Positions 1 to 19,149 of a stretch of 64,000 bases of DNA are shown here, one piece after another. The translations under genes and the position numbers were made by a program. This stretch comes from Kingdonia uniflora (Eukaryota > Streptophyta > Magnoliopsida > Ranunculales > Circaeasteraceae). Each line of letters opens with the position of its first letter. Position 1 is the first letter of the stretch. Location of the stretch: positions 930,001-994,000 of the forward strand of contig JACGCM010000786.1 of assembly GCA_014058105.1 (NCBI GenBank), given 5' to 3'. The notes beneath the pieces were generated by a model that made no database searches, was not told where the DNA came from, and was given only the letters and a program-made list of their open reading frames with translations.

Positions 1-1188
1 AACAGTTCGAGCTCCATTTATAGACTTTGAGAAACACCCATTCTTCAAACTCAAGTTATCCACTACAAAGGGGTCACTCAGGACAATACTAGAACTACAA
101 ATAACCATTTTAAGGGGAAACTTTGGTTGAATGAAAGGTTTTGAGGCAAATGTTTGGAACCCAGATAGGGAACTAGGGTTTAAACGTGAAACTAATGACT
201 TCATCTTCCCCCCATGAATCACAATACTAAGTTGGAAATTGAAATGCTCTAATGAGGCGATTACTAATAAAATTTCATCATAATTTTCAAGTTTAAGCAG
301 TGTTTTTGCAAATCACAGATTCCTAATATTGAATTAGAGACAGATAAGGTCGAAATAGAAACCCTAAATAGAGAAAGAAGACCTTAACCTTGGAGGAGAG
401 TAGACGGTAATGGCGGTCGTTGGAACCCTGATGGAGGTCGAGCGATTAGCTTCCTCAACAATGCCGGAAAAGAACTAGTAAACCATGGGATGGTGGCTTG
501 CAAACGATCCAAAGACCGACCGTGAGAGAGATGAAAATATTAAAAATTCGAGGGAGAGAGAAAATAAGAAGAAATGATAAGAGAGGAACATATTTTGTGA
601 CATCTTTAGTTTTTAACTAGGATAAGACACTCTTTACGGTTGTTTGACTAGTATACTTTGGGCATTACTGACGTGTTACTGGCCGTGGTAGTGGTTAGAG
701 GGCAATGAATATAACATAGTGTTTCACAGACGAGGAAGAATCGATGATATAGCAAGAAAGTGGAGGGAAAATGAAAGAAAGAGAGTGAACAACCAAGAGA
801 AAAAGAGATGGGAAGATATTCAAAAATGCAAAAATCTCCTTGAGTTGATATTATCAAAGGTCTATTATTACAATTTAATAAAGGAAAAAACTCATATAGC
901 TAGTGGTATGAGTGGATATAAATTTTCACCAGATGCTCTTAGCAAATGAAGAAATACTAAATCCAATTGTATAAAACAATTTTTTAAAATAAAAACTACA
1001 TTACAAATCAAAATACTGAGTTTCATGTCATACATATATCAAAATGCAAGTTTTTTGTTTCTCATCAACAACCAAACATTGTGTAATTTGACTATTGTAT
1101 TACTCTCTTTGTTAACAATACACATACTTACAAAACTCAATCTAGTAATTTCTATATAACTGCAGAGAAAAGCTTAAACCCTACAAAT
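1..1188. other. Intergenic, no gene recognised
   Basis: AT-rich sequence downstream of the P450 gene. Short open frames here (for example 719-949 on the plus strand) match no family I know and lack supporting splice or codon signals. A purine-rich, slightly GC-richer patch at about 390-560 could be repeat-derived, but I see no terminal repeats that define an element. The part just before 1189 is probably the P450 3' UTR. Confidence 0.5.
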
Positions 1189-4100
1189 TCAGATCTTTGT
1201 AAATAGAAGTTGAGCTCCAAACTGTGGTTGTAAGGCCAGAAACTGCATGGGTGCATGGACATAAGATGGAGAGATCTTGAAAGAGAATGTCTTAATAATC
1301 ATAGCCAGAGCGACTTTGGCTTCAATCACACCTAAATTTTGGCCTACACATATCCTCGGCCCCAATCCAAATGGGAAAAATGAGGCCAAATGCTTCCCCC
1401 CAGTATCAGAAAATCTCAAAGGATTGAACTCGTCTGCATCTTCTCCCCAAATCTTGGTGTCATGATGGACTGCAGTCATAGCTAGAAAAAGCTGAGTACC
1501 TGCAGGAACTTCGAGGCCCCCAAGCTTGACGTCTTTGCATGTTTGCCTCATCAACATCACCACTGGTGGGTAAAGGCGCAGTGTTTCATTGAGAACAATG
1601 CTTATCTATTCAAATACAAAATATTTTGAATAAGGGCAAATATAACCTAAAATTGTCTACTAATACCAACAGAAAATTTCTCTAGTCATTTGAACGAAGG
1701 AACTGAAATAGTAGTCCAACTTACAATCTTGAGTTCGTTCACGTTATTTGCAGTAGGAAATCCATGATCTCCGCACACACGATCAACTTCATCGCGTACT
1801 TTACTCTGCCATTCTTGGTGTGATGCTAAAAGAAGCAATGCCCATGTCAAAAGATTAGCATTTGTTTCCTTACCGGCAAAATAAAATGTTTTCGACTCAT
1901 CTATGATTTCCTGCACCCTAAAACTTTCTTCTTCTTCTTCTTCCTCTCCCTGATTCTTTTTCTTTGACATCAATAACCCAAATAAATTCCTTGAATTTTC
2001 GCTGGTTTCAGAGTTAATCTTGATTAGTTTCCGAAATAATTCTTGTGTTTCCTTGTCCAGTTTCTTCCTCATAATGTTCTTCTTCGTAGGCAAAAACCTA
2101 TATTTGTAGAATGATTTTCACATGAAACTATGAATATACATTTTAATTTGCCTAGTATTTTGCTCTGCTAGACTTGCTAACAGGCAGGGGAACTTTACGA
2201 TGTTCACATACACACTAACTTGTCATAACAAAATAATAGGCAGATGAAGTTCGAGAATAACGTCACCTGAACCCAGGAATATACACACTTCTTATAGCTT
2301 GGGAAAACAACTGCATCTGTTCTTCCTGTAACTGGAATATGCGCTTGCCTTGTTCGTAACTGCTTCCAAAAGCCGTTCGGGAAATAACATCCGCGGTTAG
2401 GTTGTGGAGCTCCTTGTGCACATCTATCTCAAACTCCTCTCTCCCCCCTCCCTCTTCTTCCAATTTTTCTAGCATCTTTGACGTGCTAGCTACAATTTCT
2501 GGCACCCAGCCCTGTAAATTTATATAGCCATTAGTTGCATTTTAGTATATTGAATTTATCGGAGATTTGGGGCTCAGAAAAACTGATGTGACTAAAAGAT
2601 CAAACAAAAACATAACAGAAGTTCGTTGACTCTAAACTCTCTTTCTTATTCAATAACTTTAATAACCCTAATAACATAAATAACCCAATAACTAAATAAC
2701 CCAAATAAATACTTAACCCAATAACTAAATAAGCCAAATAACAACTGACGACTACAAACCCTAGATGTAACGCCTCAGCATATCAACCCAATAATTTATA
2801 AATAGAAAATCTAGGATGTAATAAAGCCTTGTAAAATGTTTCGTTATTTTCCGTAGAGTTTAGGTTAGCCTTTAGGGGGACAGCCTGCAAGCTTTGATGT
2901 TTCATTAATTTTTTATCTCCAACTTTGACGTTTCCTTTTGGTTGTAAGCTACTTACTTAGTAGCTATACTGTAGAGGAAGTAAATCCGATACACCCGAGT
3001 TTGAATTAAAGCCTTGTAATTTTGCTGATAAGTTAATGAAAATTAGTTTGCTTTGAATCTTTGTACTGCTGTATGTTGCTTTTATTATTTGATATTGCGA
3101 TAAAAGAAGACGAATAAAAAGGCTTATTTCAGGCACGTGTCTTGAGTGCCGTACGTACCAAGCTTGCAGGTCTGTGACACTAGGAATGGCTTTTATAGAG
3201 AGAAGCCCTAATCCCACTAACATTAGGGTTACTAACTCAATGAGACTCTCGAACAGTTAGCCCTTTACGTAAAATAAATAACTTAAATCAACTTGGTCGT
3301 CAACTTGGTCGTCCTAGAGAGAGACGCCATCTCTCTAATGCGCTAGTGCTTTAACCTAGCCCAATCTAACCTTACCCACTATTAAATATCTAAACAGTTT
3401 TTTATGTATTTGACATCTATGGTCATTCAAAGAAGGGTCACAAAAAATTAAGCTCAATCATACTTATTCTTTTATTCATGCTAGAGGGTATCCGGCGGGC
3501 AGCCTGCAAACCACACGAACTGGGTAAGCTGACATGAGGTTGACGGGCTCATACCAACCTCGAAGCCCACACGGAGGTGAGAATCGAACCCTTGGCCTCC
3601 CGAAGGTTAACGAGGTCGTGTTGTGTATCTCAAGGACTGTAGAAATAGTTTGCAGAACCTGTAAAATAGTATTCCCAATACAGAATTGCATATACATAAA
3701 ACAGCAGCACTCTGGTATTCGGTAGGACAGCAATACAGAAGCGGTACTCCAGTAAGCAGCAAAGTAGTAACAACAAGTTGGAAGAATACAACAACAACAG
3801 TATAGTAAAAGAAAGACTCGAGGCGTGGATCACATTTTTTTTAAAGAGTATTTCGACGAGCCCCAGGTACAGGTTACGACAGTCTAATCTCTTCCAGGAT
3901 ACAATGAGCAGTGGTTGATACAGAAGTCCCAGTACCCGGAGACTACGTACTTGTAACGTAAGCACCTCAGCGAAACCGTGAGAGAAAGAGGAGGAGATGA
4001 ACTGCCGAGCAAATGATAGAGAGAGATAGAGATGAACAGTATAATGTGTTCTATATATTTGAAGTGAAATACGAATGGTATTTATAGAGTTTTTACAATG

Positions 4101-5031
4101 GCTCTTTCCTGGCTTTACGTGCATGAGGTTTGAGATAACTGACTAATCCACTCAAAATGATGGATCACTTTTAGTAAAATGAGTAGGGTGAGAAGAGTCT
4201 CATGGCCTTTAAAGCCAGAATAACCAATTGCCCAAGCCAACGAGGTCCAAGTGTGTGATCCAAGTGTGTCAAGGGTACTTACACACCTGTACACTCTCTC
4301 TTAGCCACATGTTACACACATGTTACGTGGGTTATACTTTATATTTTTGGTTCCACTATAGTTTATAAACAATGTGGGACTAAACATTTATTGGTACAAG
4401 AGTTGCATTGCTATGAAAATGACCAATAGGTCAAGGGGTCAAACCCACAAAGGAATGTTTTGAAAATATCCAACAAGGAGCATTAGACATTTAAATTAAA
4501 CTCACGTAATTAAAGAGAAAGAAGGGTGAGTTTAGTTTTTACCTTGACCCTCTCCAAACTTAAAGCCCGGGCTGTAATCCTCCTATGCCTGGCCCACTTC
4601 TCACCTTCCAGCCCAACAAGCCCTTCACCAAACAGTTTCTTAGACAACGGGTTGAACCGGACCTTCCCAAACGACCCGCTCGTATTAAGCAAAACCTCTT
4701 TGATCATATCCGGGTCGGATAAAGCTAACCGAGCCGTCGACCCGAACCAATACAAATAAGTCTTCCCATACAAGTGGGACCACTTGTAATAGTGTGGAAT
4801 CACCCTGTGTAAGATCTCGTGTGTGAAATGATCCATGGGTTTAGATTGAGCTTGAGTGATCATGAGCCGTAGCTGTGCTGCGTTTCCAAAGATCGGACGG
4901 TATCCAGGGCCTCGAATGCCTTGATTGAGGAAGTGCCGTTGGATTCTCAGTGGGACCCATAAAAAGGAATAGACGATTCTGATTATGAGAAGGAGAAGAG
5001 GGAAGATGATGATTGCGGAAATAAGGTCCAT
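1189..5031 (-). CDS. CYP715A: Cytochrome P450, CYP72 clan, CYP715A-like
   Basis: Haem-thiolate monooxygenase anchored in the ER membrane. Four exons join in frame to 507 residues: 4543-5031, 2267-2511, 1725-2097 and 1189-1605. All introns are GT-AG and the length is normal for a P450. An N-terminal hydrophobic anchor (about residues 4-26) is followed by the [12 protein letters not shown] hinge region. I-helix AGKETN is at 319-324 (Thr for oxygen activation), ExxR in NETLR at 376-379, and the haem loop [13 protein letters not shown] has its ligand Cys455. The [21 protein letters not shown] and [15 protein letters not shown] blocks are typical of the CYP72 clan and, as I recall them, closest to CYP715A; CYP749, CYP709 or CYP714 are alternatives. 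CYP715 genes have been linked to flower development and gibberellin signalling; the substrate here is unknown. Exon 3 encodes a run of seven Glu from a (TTC)n tract. Intron 1 (2031 bp) contains retroelement remnants. No disabling change is seen. Confidence 0.85.
2630..2745. repeat. Low-complexity AATAACCC-type repeat
   Basis: P450 intron 1 has a degenerate short-period array of AATAAC/CCCAATAACTAA-like units. It is AT-rich simple sequence with no coding potential. Confidence 0.6.
3478..3640 (-). mobile_element. Possible SINE or tRNA-like fragment in P450 intron 1
   Basis: On the minus strand there is a B-box-like GGGTTCGATTCTC (complement of about 3580-3592) next to GC-rich sequence unlike the surrounding AT-rich intron. 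I could not find a convincing A box or target-site duplication. It could be a truncated SINE or part of the LTR-type element that follows to the right. Confidence 0.35.
3640..4475 (-). mobile_element. LTR retrotransposon fragment (LTR-like) in P450 intron 1
   Basis: Read on the minus strand this block starts TGTTGGATATTTTCAAAACA at 4475 and soon contains a GTCCCACATTG motif. TG starts and this CCCACATTG motif are common in plant LTRs. A similar start with the same motif occurs at 18469. The downstream boundary and target-site duplication were not found, so this may be a solo or truncated LTR. Confidence 0.4.
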
Positions 5032-5708
5032 TTTGGAAACAGAGACCTGAAGGAGAAAGAAAGAGAGAGGCGAAGAAGAAGTAGTTTCTTAGTTGAAATT
5101 GGACTTTTTTGTTTCTTCTCATTGGGGGAAAGTTTTAATTAATTATTTGAAAGGAACCGTGTCGGCTTGCCCGGTTCATGTGGTTAGGGATCTTGACGGT
5201 CTGGATATCTCTAGCATAAAAAAGAAAAACACAAGTAAAATGTAACCATAAACACCAGTCTAAGCATCAAGAACTTTCAGGGCTATGCAATAAGATCTCA
5301 CAGGCAATTATTGCATGTGGTATTTGCTGAATGTATAAATGGAACAAATGTAAGAATAACATTTTATTTTTTTCTGTACATGATTCGAAATAATTGGTAA
5401 CATTGTACAGAATGAATGAAAGGAAAATAATGATATATTAATTTGGATGATACAGCAAGAAATATACTTTGTCGAACAGGATATCATTTTAAACCGAACT
5501 TCATTCACCCTTATACACTTTCAAGGTATTTTACATAAATACGATCCCTACCATCTACAGATTCTACAATTCCCATATTTAACAGAACTAATTCCTTCCT
5601 TCTCTTGCCAACAAAACAGAGAAACTGAGAGAAAAAGATGAATTAAGAAACAAACAAAACGAAACCCATCTTCTCATCCTCTACACAATTATATTGTGAA
5701 CTTAAGAT

Positions 5709-8231
5709 CTACATACTAGTGCTACTAAGCTCTTCTGAATGTCTGTCCTGACCTGATGAAGCTACTCGCATATCAAGACTAGCGTCAACAGATGAAATCA
5801 TAGAAGAAAAATCGCCATTGGGAGGTCGTCCACCGGTAATTCCCAACCCGAGAAGATCAAGTGTGGTTGGTTCTGACCCAAACAATAATGTTGATGGCAC
5901 CATCATATATTCTGTCAATCCGATGCCTCCATCTGGAGAAATCCCCACTCCAGATCCAATGGTTGCAGCAGTTTGCTCATTCTTAAGGTTGTGATCCCAT
6001 TGTAAGTGCTCTTGTTGACCTGAAATCCCATATCCACAAAGCAGTGATGAATTAGACGCAGCAGCGCCCATTTGCGCTGCCTTTTGAAGTAGTGCAGTAG
6101 CGGACATTGCAGGAGCTGGTTGTTGTGAGCGAATGAAAGGTATAGCAGTTGCCCCGAAGAGAGTGAAACCACTGTTGGATGAAAGGCAGAGTGATGTTGG
6201 TTCTGTATGAGAGTCCGATGGACGCCCAGAAGAACGTGCCATGGCACATAGTAAATCAGAAAAAGCTGAGGTTTGTGGCTGTAAGCTTCCGGCAACTGAC
6301 GATGAACCGAAGACATTTGAAAAAATACTGGTGCTGCTACTACTATTACTAGAGCTACTACCGCTTCCGTTCAGACAAAGTACAGGCGGATTTTGATCTA
6401 GGATTTCGATGGGATCATGATTCAAGATGTCACTATGATTTTCCGGCAACTCTGTCAATACAAATTAAATAATCAAGGAAAGATAGTTACGAATTGCCTA
6501 CTGGGAGGGACGGTATGATAGTCTTTTACATTTCACTTTTGCCTAAAATAATATAATCTAGTCAATTTATGTACATATCATTTTCTGTTCTTCCTCACCA
6601 GCCTCTTTATTTCACTCCTCAAATAGGGTCTTTCTTTCTGTTCTTCCTCACCAGCCTCTTTATTTCACTCCTCAAATAGGGTCTTTCAAGGTTCATTTTT
6701 ATATACAATGACCAATTGATCTTTTGAGGTTTGGGACTTTTAGCCACCACTAGTGGCAAGCAAAATGGCCGCTCAGTCATTAATAACCGTCAGCGACATA
6801 CTAGTCTAAGAGAGATAAAATAACTATCAATTACATCCCTTCCGCTCACCCTTAGCATGTCATTTAAGATGCTGGAAATTTTAAGAACTTTTCGCATTAG
6901 AAAAGAAAAAAACGATAAAAATTTCTCACACTCTACGCCGTTCTAGATATTATATTATCTAATACACATAAATATGAGTACAAGAAAGATAAAATTATGA
7001 TTGATTATTAGATCAGATTTTAAGATGAATTTTGATAACAAATACCCAAGTAAAGAGTTTAAATCTGACATTTCTTACCTGAACTTTGGATTGGTGAAAC
7101 TGCAGAAACTATAGATGACGAAGGAGGAGGAGAAGAATCAGCAACTATCTGAAGACTTAGATTCTCTTCTGGATTTGAATCAGCAACTACAAGAGCTCTC
7201 CCGCCCTCCTGCGCTGCTAAAGCATCACAAAAAGCCCTATGTGTAATGAAGCTATCTCTCCTTCAAAATCAAAATTAATGAGCTCGTCAACACCAACAGT
7301 AAAAGACCATAATTCAAAATACAAGGATACTTCTCTAGGGTCATTCGGGAAAGATTACTAGTAAGATTTGGAACATACCTAACCTATACATGAAAAATTA
7401 GAATATCTCAACTAGCATACATACCATGTAACCTTAACAAGTATAGTCTAAGTACCCTAGAAATGTTTATGTCGCTTTAAACAATTGTTAACCATTAGCT
7501 AAATGAATCCACAGTTACTCGAAATGTTCCCCATCACAAACATTTCCAATGTACTAAGCAAAGCTACGATACAATACTATACAATGAGGAGCAATCCAAG
7601 ATAGGTAAAAAAAACTCTAAATTTAAAAAAAAATGCAAACCTAGAGAACATAGTTCCACAATCGCATCTATACTCTTTCAACCCACACGTCTTCGAATGC
7701 GCCTTCCAATCCGAATGCACGGCATATTTCTTCAAACACCTTTCACATTTCCATTTCTTCTCGCCATGTTTCCTACAGAAATGCTTCTTAATCCCAGTCA
7801 AATCACCTAAAGCCCTCGATGGATTATGATGAACACAACTAGTCTCAGGGCAAACATAAACACGCTTTCGAACTTCTTTACTAGTTCTCTGCCTAAGCTT
7901 CCATGGTAGATTATGACCGCGACGATGAAGTTGTAAGTTTTGATCTCGCTGAAACCCTTTGTTACACACCTCACACACGAACCGATTCGTCGCCATTAGG
8001 GTTTTAGGCGACAACGCGATCACCTCCGCTTCTGGATCTGCAACAACAACAACAACACAACACAATACAATACAATACAATACAGCAAATTTCATGAGTT
8101 TTTGTATCGTGATTTTTCTTGGCCTAACCTGGCATTCCTGGTAGATTTCGCTTCTTCTTCGTCACTACTGGTGCTGTTTCAGCTTGATTACCAGATGAAG
8201 ACGCACTAGCTTCTTCAGCAGAAACAGTCAT
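5709..8231 (-). CDS. IDD: INDETERMINATE-DOMAIN C2H2 zinc finger transcription factor
   Basis: Plant IDD/BIRD-family nuclear DNA-binding protein. Exons 8129-8231, 7641-8037, 7079-7260 and 5709-6451 join in frame to 474 residues. After a Ser/Ala-rich start comes the basic KKKRNLPGMPDPEAEVIALS signature. Zinc finger 1 has Cys56, Cys59, His72 and His76. Finger 2 starts CPETSC at 97-102, and two further C2HC-type fingers follow (CERCLKKYAVHSDWKAHSKTC, then CDCGTMFSRRDSFITHRAFC, split by the exon 2/3 junction). The C-terminal exon holds MSATALLQKAAQMGA and TLDLLGLG, the conserved motifs that in studied IDDs contact DELLA or SCARECROW-type partners. CPETSC with KKWKCERC suggests the IDD4/5/12 branch, but I cannot fix the orthologue. 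An upstream extension inside intron 1 (reading through to about 8095) is not coding. Intron 3 (6452-7078) carries a 53-bp tandem duplication. Confidence 0.93.
6583..6687. repeat. 53-bp tandem duplication in IDD intron 3
   Basis: Two near-identical copies, 6583-6635 and 6636-6687, each starting TTCTGTTCTTCCTCACCAGC. The near-perfect identity suggests a recent duplication. It lies wholly within the intron and leaves both splice sites intact. Confidence 0.95.
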
Positions 8232-10456
8232 CGTATCTGATTTCTAGGGTTTCAAATTTGATAACTTGTCAATTTCACTGTTGGAGTTGAACTTATTAGG
8301 CTCAAATGTCTCTCTAAGCTTCAAATCTTCAATCAAGACCGAAACGTTACGGAGATGAATTCGATATTTCGGACAGAGAGAGTGAGTCGTTGTTGTTAAG
8401 TGAGTCGGTGATGGTGGAGGAAAACGATTCGAGAGAGAGAGAGAGTATTAATAATAATATTTATTTTTATTTTTATTTTTTTTTCCCAGATAAGTAACCA
8501 TGGTTAGTTTTAAGTTGTAAGTTGTAACCATGGTTAGTTGGTGTGAGTGGTTTAAGTAATGACCGTACACGTGGGATGAGAAACCGAGGGGACTGGTCAT
8601 CTTTTGGAATTTGTCGGAATAAGTAGTTGCTTCCTACTACTCTACTCTTTTGTCGTTTACCTAGCTTTTGAATTTTAAATAAATAATAATTTTTTAATTT
8701 TTTTTATTAATAAAAATTAGTTTGACTTAAAAGAAAAGATAAAAAGGAAATTTATGTTTCTTGCTTATCTTAACTTGTTTGATTATTATCAAATTATTTT
8801 AGCACTCTATTAGGACTCTATTATGGATTATCACAGCAAATGAAATTGTAGTTCAAAAGTAAGCCAAACATATTGCTACTTTGCAAAAAGTTTCTTTACT
8901 ACAATGATGAAAAGGATACTCTTCTTCTTAGAGGGATTATGCTTAAAAATTGTAATAATTATTAGAAAGTGGCTCTAAAAGGAGATCTCTTTTTAAAATT
9001 TATCACTCGAATTATAAATGTAGAAGAGTATTTCATGATGTTTTTTTTTTTTTTTTTTTATGACTATTTCATCTGAGTATCTCAAATTGCATGGTATACT
9101 GTTACATTTTTCACATATTTATGCAAAAACTCCTTCCATACTTGTCCCCATACCTTTTCAAAATATGTGAATCCATAACTATTTTTATTTTCTTCTCTAT
9201 TTAATAAGAGAATATTGTGTCTAACAATTTTTAATAAAAATATTCTCTTTTATTATAAAATAACATTGTGGGTCCCAATTTTAATATAAAAAAATGAATT
9301 TGAAGTTGAAAATAAATATGTTAGAGCATGCTATTCTGGATACTAATATCTAAAATCGGAATAGCATACTGCCTGTCTATGTTGGAGATGCTTAGCGTAT
9401 GACAATTAATGAAGGAAACTTGTATTGGAGATTAGTAGTAGTAGATGATGTTTTTTATTAAGATATAATGTGATTTATTGTCATCTTCATTTTTATTGAT
9501 TTCGTGTTTGAAAAGGAAAAGTGTTAGCAGTCATTTGGGACATGAAAAGAATGACCTTTGTTTTAAAAGAAAGGAAAAAGACAAAGGAAAAAAGATTTCA
9601 GCAATCAAACATGTCCGTACAACACACTATCTAGTATCTAATTTACCACAAATATACATACATACAACCATATCCAAACAGAGCCTCATTTTTCATGGTT
9701 TTGGCCCCTATCAGTTTGTATAAAAATGAGGTGAGGCAGAGAGAGACTATGAGTCTATGATCATATATTGTTTGGACTCTAAATTTGTCTTCTATATCAA
9801 ACTAGGCACATGGAAATGGTACAATACACTATTTACTATATTTAGATATAGAGGGAGATTTTTTTTCCTGACCATGATACATGTACTTGCTCTCCCTTCT
9901 TTCCCACTTTAGTTTGTAGGGTATACCTCTATTGATGTGGAGTCATACCCCACAACTTGCTTGCTTGCTTGAGTATGTTCTTTGAACTTTATACACCAAG
10001 TAGTACTAAAAGACTAAAGAGAGTTATTTGAAACAGAGAGGGAAAGCTGTCCTTGGATAACCCCAGAGAATAGTTGGATGGCAATGGTTACTTCTCTTAG
10101 CTAGTCATTAATTCAACGCGGATATGTGATCTATGTTGAACTCGGTCATTACTTGTCATTATTTCGATTCGGATTTCGGATTATATCCAATCCATTGACA
10201 GCCCTACGGAAAAGACAATCCACTAAGCAATTTTTGAAAAAAAAAATACGGACTTTCTCTATTTGCACACCAATGAATATTCAGAGCCATCTCAAACAAT
10301 GATACATGCTAACAGAGTTTATCTTACCAGTTTGAAAGAGAGACTTCATAGCACTGAAAGAGACTAGAATAACAAAGGTGTTCCTAGGTCAGTTAAGTAG
10401 CGCTTACAATGAGGTGAAGGGAGTTCTAAAGGTCTGGAAACAGCAATATATAAGAG
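8232..10456. other. Intergenic between IDD and U2AF genes
   Basis: About 2.2 kb containing the IDD 5' UTR and promoter on the right-hand side of its ATG and the U2AF 3' UTR near 10456. A (GA)n tract at 8431-8446 lies about 200 bp upstream of the IDD ATG and may be in its leader or core promoter. Poly-T at 9042-9059 and very AT-rich stretches follow. No coding region, RNA gene or defined repeat is recognised at 8700-10370. Confidence 0.5.
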
Positions 10457-17101
<6,645 letters not shown>

Positions 17102-17579
17102 CTTCGATTCTTTGCAGACGTCTTCTTTAAGACCTAATTTCGTGTTTTTGTTTCAATTTTTTGTGAATTTGAGAGCGAATTCAAGGGTTTTGTTGCTAAT
17201 GGAGTTCTGATTCTGTAATAATAATCCCGCGGCAAAATTTATTTCTGGTCGAAAATAAAATTAAATACCAAATAATGCCAAATAATACGGCAAGTATTTG
17301 ATGCCTAAATAATTTATACAACAATTACAATAAAATCCTTACCTATGTTTTCAAATAGTTTAATATTTCAGGTGTTATACGGTTAATAATAGAGTTGATA
17401 TCTCAAACATCGATCATATACGTTCAACATTTGTTGACTTCAATTCAAGGTAGACTCAAGTTTGGTATTATGCGCAAAATCATTTTATTGCAAGTTTCGT
17501 GTTAAATAAGCAAATTGATAATGGGATTGGGTTTGATGGTATGTAGCCCTCTTGGCAGCGCACCACATCATTTAAGAGT

Positions 17580-18469
17580 TGTTAGGGTTTAGCTAATACA
17601 GTGTCTATTATGGAAAATCTATACTAGTTACCTCTGCAGCAGTTATCGAGAGCGTAGATTAATAGAAAAACAACAACTGTGGCAAGATGAATTGGAGATA
17701 CCAAAGTGATGATCTGGAGATGCTGAGTCGAGGACTAAGTCTCTATCTTTAAGACGTTTTGCCACACTGCCATTTGCAAATAGTTGATTGCTGCGTCGCC
17801 TCCAGGATAAAACAACAAATTATGAACTTCTCTTACAATGAATAAGGACCCTCGTTTGATTTGCACTTTCAATTGGTTTACTCGGATTCTAGACTCGTGA
17901 TTATATTGAAGATAATAGAATAACTTTGTAATTGATTGATTTTTTTATAAAATTGAGGCACAGATTCTCTTTATATAGAGCAAGTTCGAAACGGTAACAA
18001 GAGCTAATGGTGGGACACGTCATCAAAAACGTTTGAAATGGAAGTGAAACGTTTAAGACTTAATTATGAAACAGTTACGTTTAAGAAATTCAAAACTAAA
18101 AAGTTCAGTTCGAAATAGACTCGGTTCGAATTTGGTTTTCTGGGAACTCCAGATCGAAACAGACTCAGTTCAAATTTGGTCTCCTGGTAACTCCAGGTTG
18201 ATAGGACTTGATTCAAAATGATCTAGGCCAAGATCAATTTGACTCAGTTCGAATTAGTCCAGTTGGTATAGGTCAAAATAGAATTGGTTTTGACAAAATT
18301 AATTTTTTCATAGAAGACCAAGTTCGAGGCCTAAGCCCATGATTCAAACAAAGTTTTAAACCAACATAGTGAATAAATGACCTAGGTTATATCAAGGAAA
18401 CAAACTACTCTTCCAAACAATGTGGGACTAAAGAAGCCACATATAGTTTTGGAGATATAAAACCCAACA
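17580..18469 (-). mobile_element. Putative solo LTR upstream of CNX1
   Basis: On the minus strand it begins TGTTGGGTTTTATATCTCC at 18469 and contains TAGTCCCACATTG about 35 bases in. A TATA-like CTATATAAAGAG sits near 17975, which is the expected layout of a plant LTR promoter. The left boundary is approximate. I did not find a matching 5-bp target-site duplication. Confidence 0.45.
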
Positions 18470-18569
18470 ATGTCTTTTTGGAGAGGGAAACAAATCCTCA
18501 CCTTTTGGTGTGGGTCTTCCTTACATCGACATTTTAGAGGCCAGTTGGCATAAGTATTTGCTTATTAAC

Positions 18570-18955
18570 TACCCTCCCGCGGACGTCAAATGACGAGCTA
18601 TCTATGAATGAATATCCATAGCGGGTAGTTAATAGATTACTTAGGCTAGATTATCTAGTGCCAAGCCAGCTATGAATGAATGTCCATAGTAAGTAGTGAG
18701 TAGATTACGCATGCTATATCATTAAATATCGAGCTAGCTATGAATAAATGTTTATAGTGAGTAGTCAGTAGATTACTTAGGTTAGCTCATCAAGTGACGA
18801 ACTAATTATGAATGAATATCCATTATGGGTTGTTAGTAAATTGCTTAGGTTAGCTCATCAAGTAGCAAACTAGCTATGAATGAATGTCTATAGTGGGGTA
18901 GTCACCAAATTACTTACGCTAGTTCATCAAGTGATGAGGTAACTATCTATGAATT
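18570..18955. repeat. 68-bp minisatellite upstream of CNX1
   Basis: The phrase TATGAATGAAT or a one-base variant recurs at 18603, 18671, 18739, 18807 and 18875, an exact 68-bp period, then once more near 18948. Units share TATGAATGAATRTCCATAGT and GATTACTTAGGTTAGCTCAT but have drifted, so the array is not brand new. A partial unit precedes the first. The array ends about 200 bp before the CNX1 ATG. Confidence 0.95.
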
Positions 18956-19149
18956 TCTATACTCCTACATATAGCCCCGACTCCAAAAGAATAAGTAATT
19001 GTACTAAATACAAACTATTGAATTCCCAAATAGTATTTGCCGAACTTTTGAATAAAACGTCCGAAATCCATACCAACCTCTTTACTCTCTCAAAGAGCCA
19101 AAACTACATTTTTATTTATTTATTCCAGAACTTCTATCTCAAAAACACA

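Larger units (their letters stand above)
17102..19149. promoter_or_regulatory. Divergent U2AF / CNX1 intergenic promoter region
   Basis: The 2.05 kb between the two start codons must hold both promoters and both 5' UTRs. The U2AF leader should lie just right of 17101. The CNX1 leader is probably about 18960-19149, which is pyrimidine- and A-rich and free of repeats. Between them sit an LTR-like block (about 17580-18469) and a 68-bp minisatellite (18570-18955), so the native proximal promoters are short. Transcription starts are not visible from sequence alone. Confidence 0.5.

Noticed and set aside
719..949. Charged 76-residue open frame in the left intergenic region
   Set aside because: No recognised family, no splice context and ordinary AT-rich codon content. 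Likely chance or repeat-derived.
7577..8095. IDD starting at an ATG within intron 1
   Set aside because: The hydrophobic leader is intron read-through. A proper exon 1 with the KKKRNLPGMP motif is at 8129-8231.
18570..18955. CRISPR-like array
   Set aside because: Units are contiguous 68-bp tandem repeats without unique spacers, in a plant nuclear context.
18949..19149. N-terminal extension of CNX1 from an upstream in-frame ATG
   Set aside because: The extra residues are low-complexity and unlike any CNX1 N-terminus. The ATG at 19150 gives a normal protein length.
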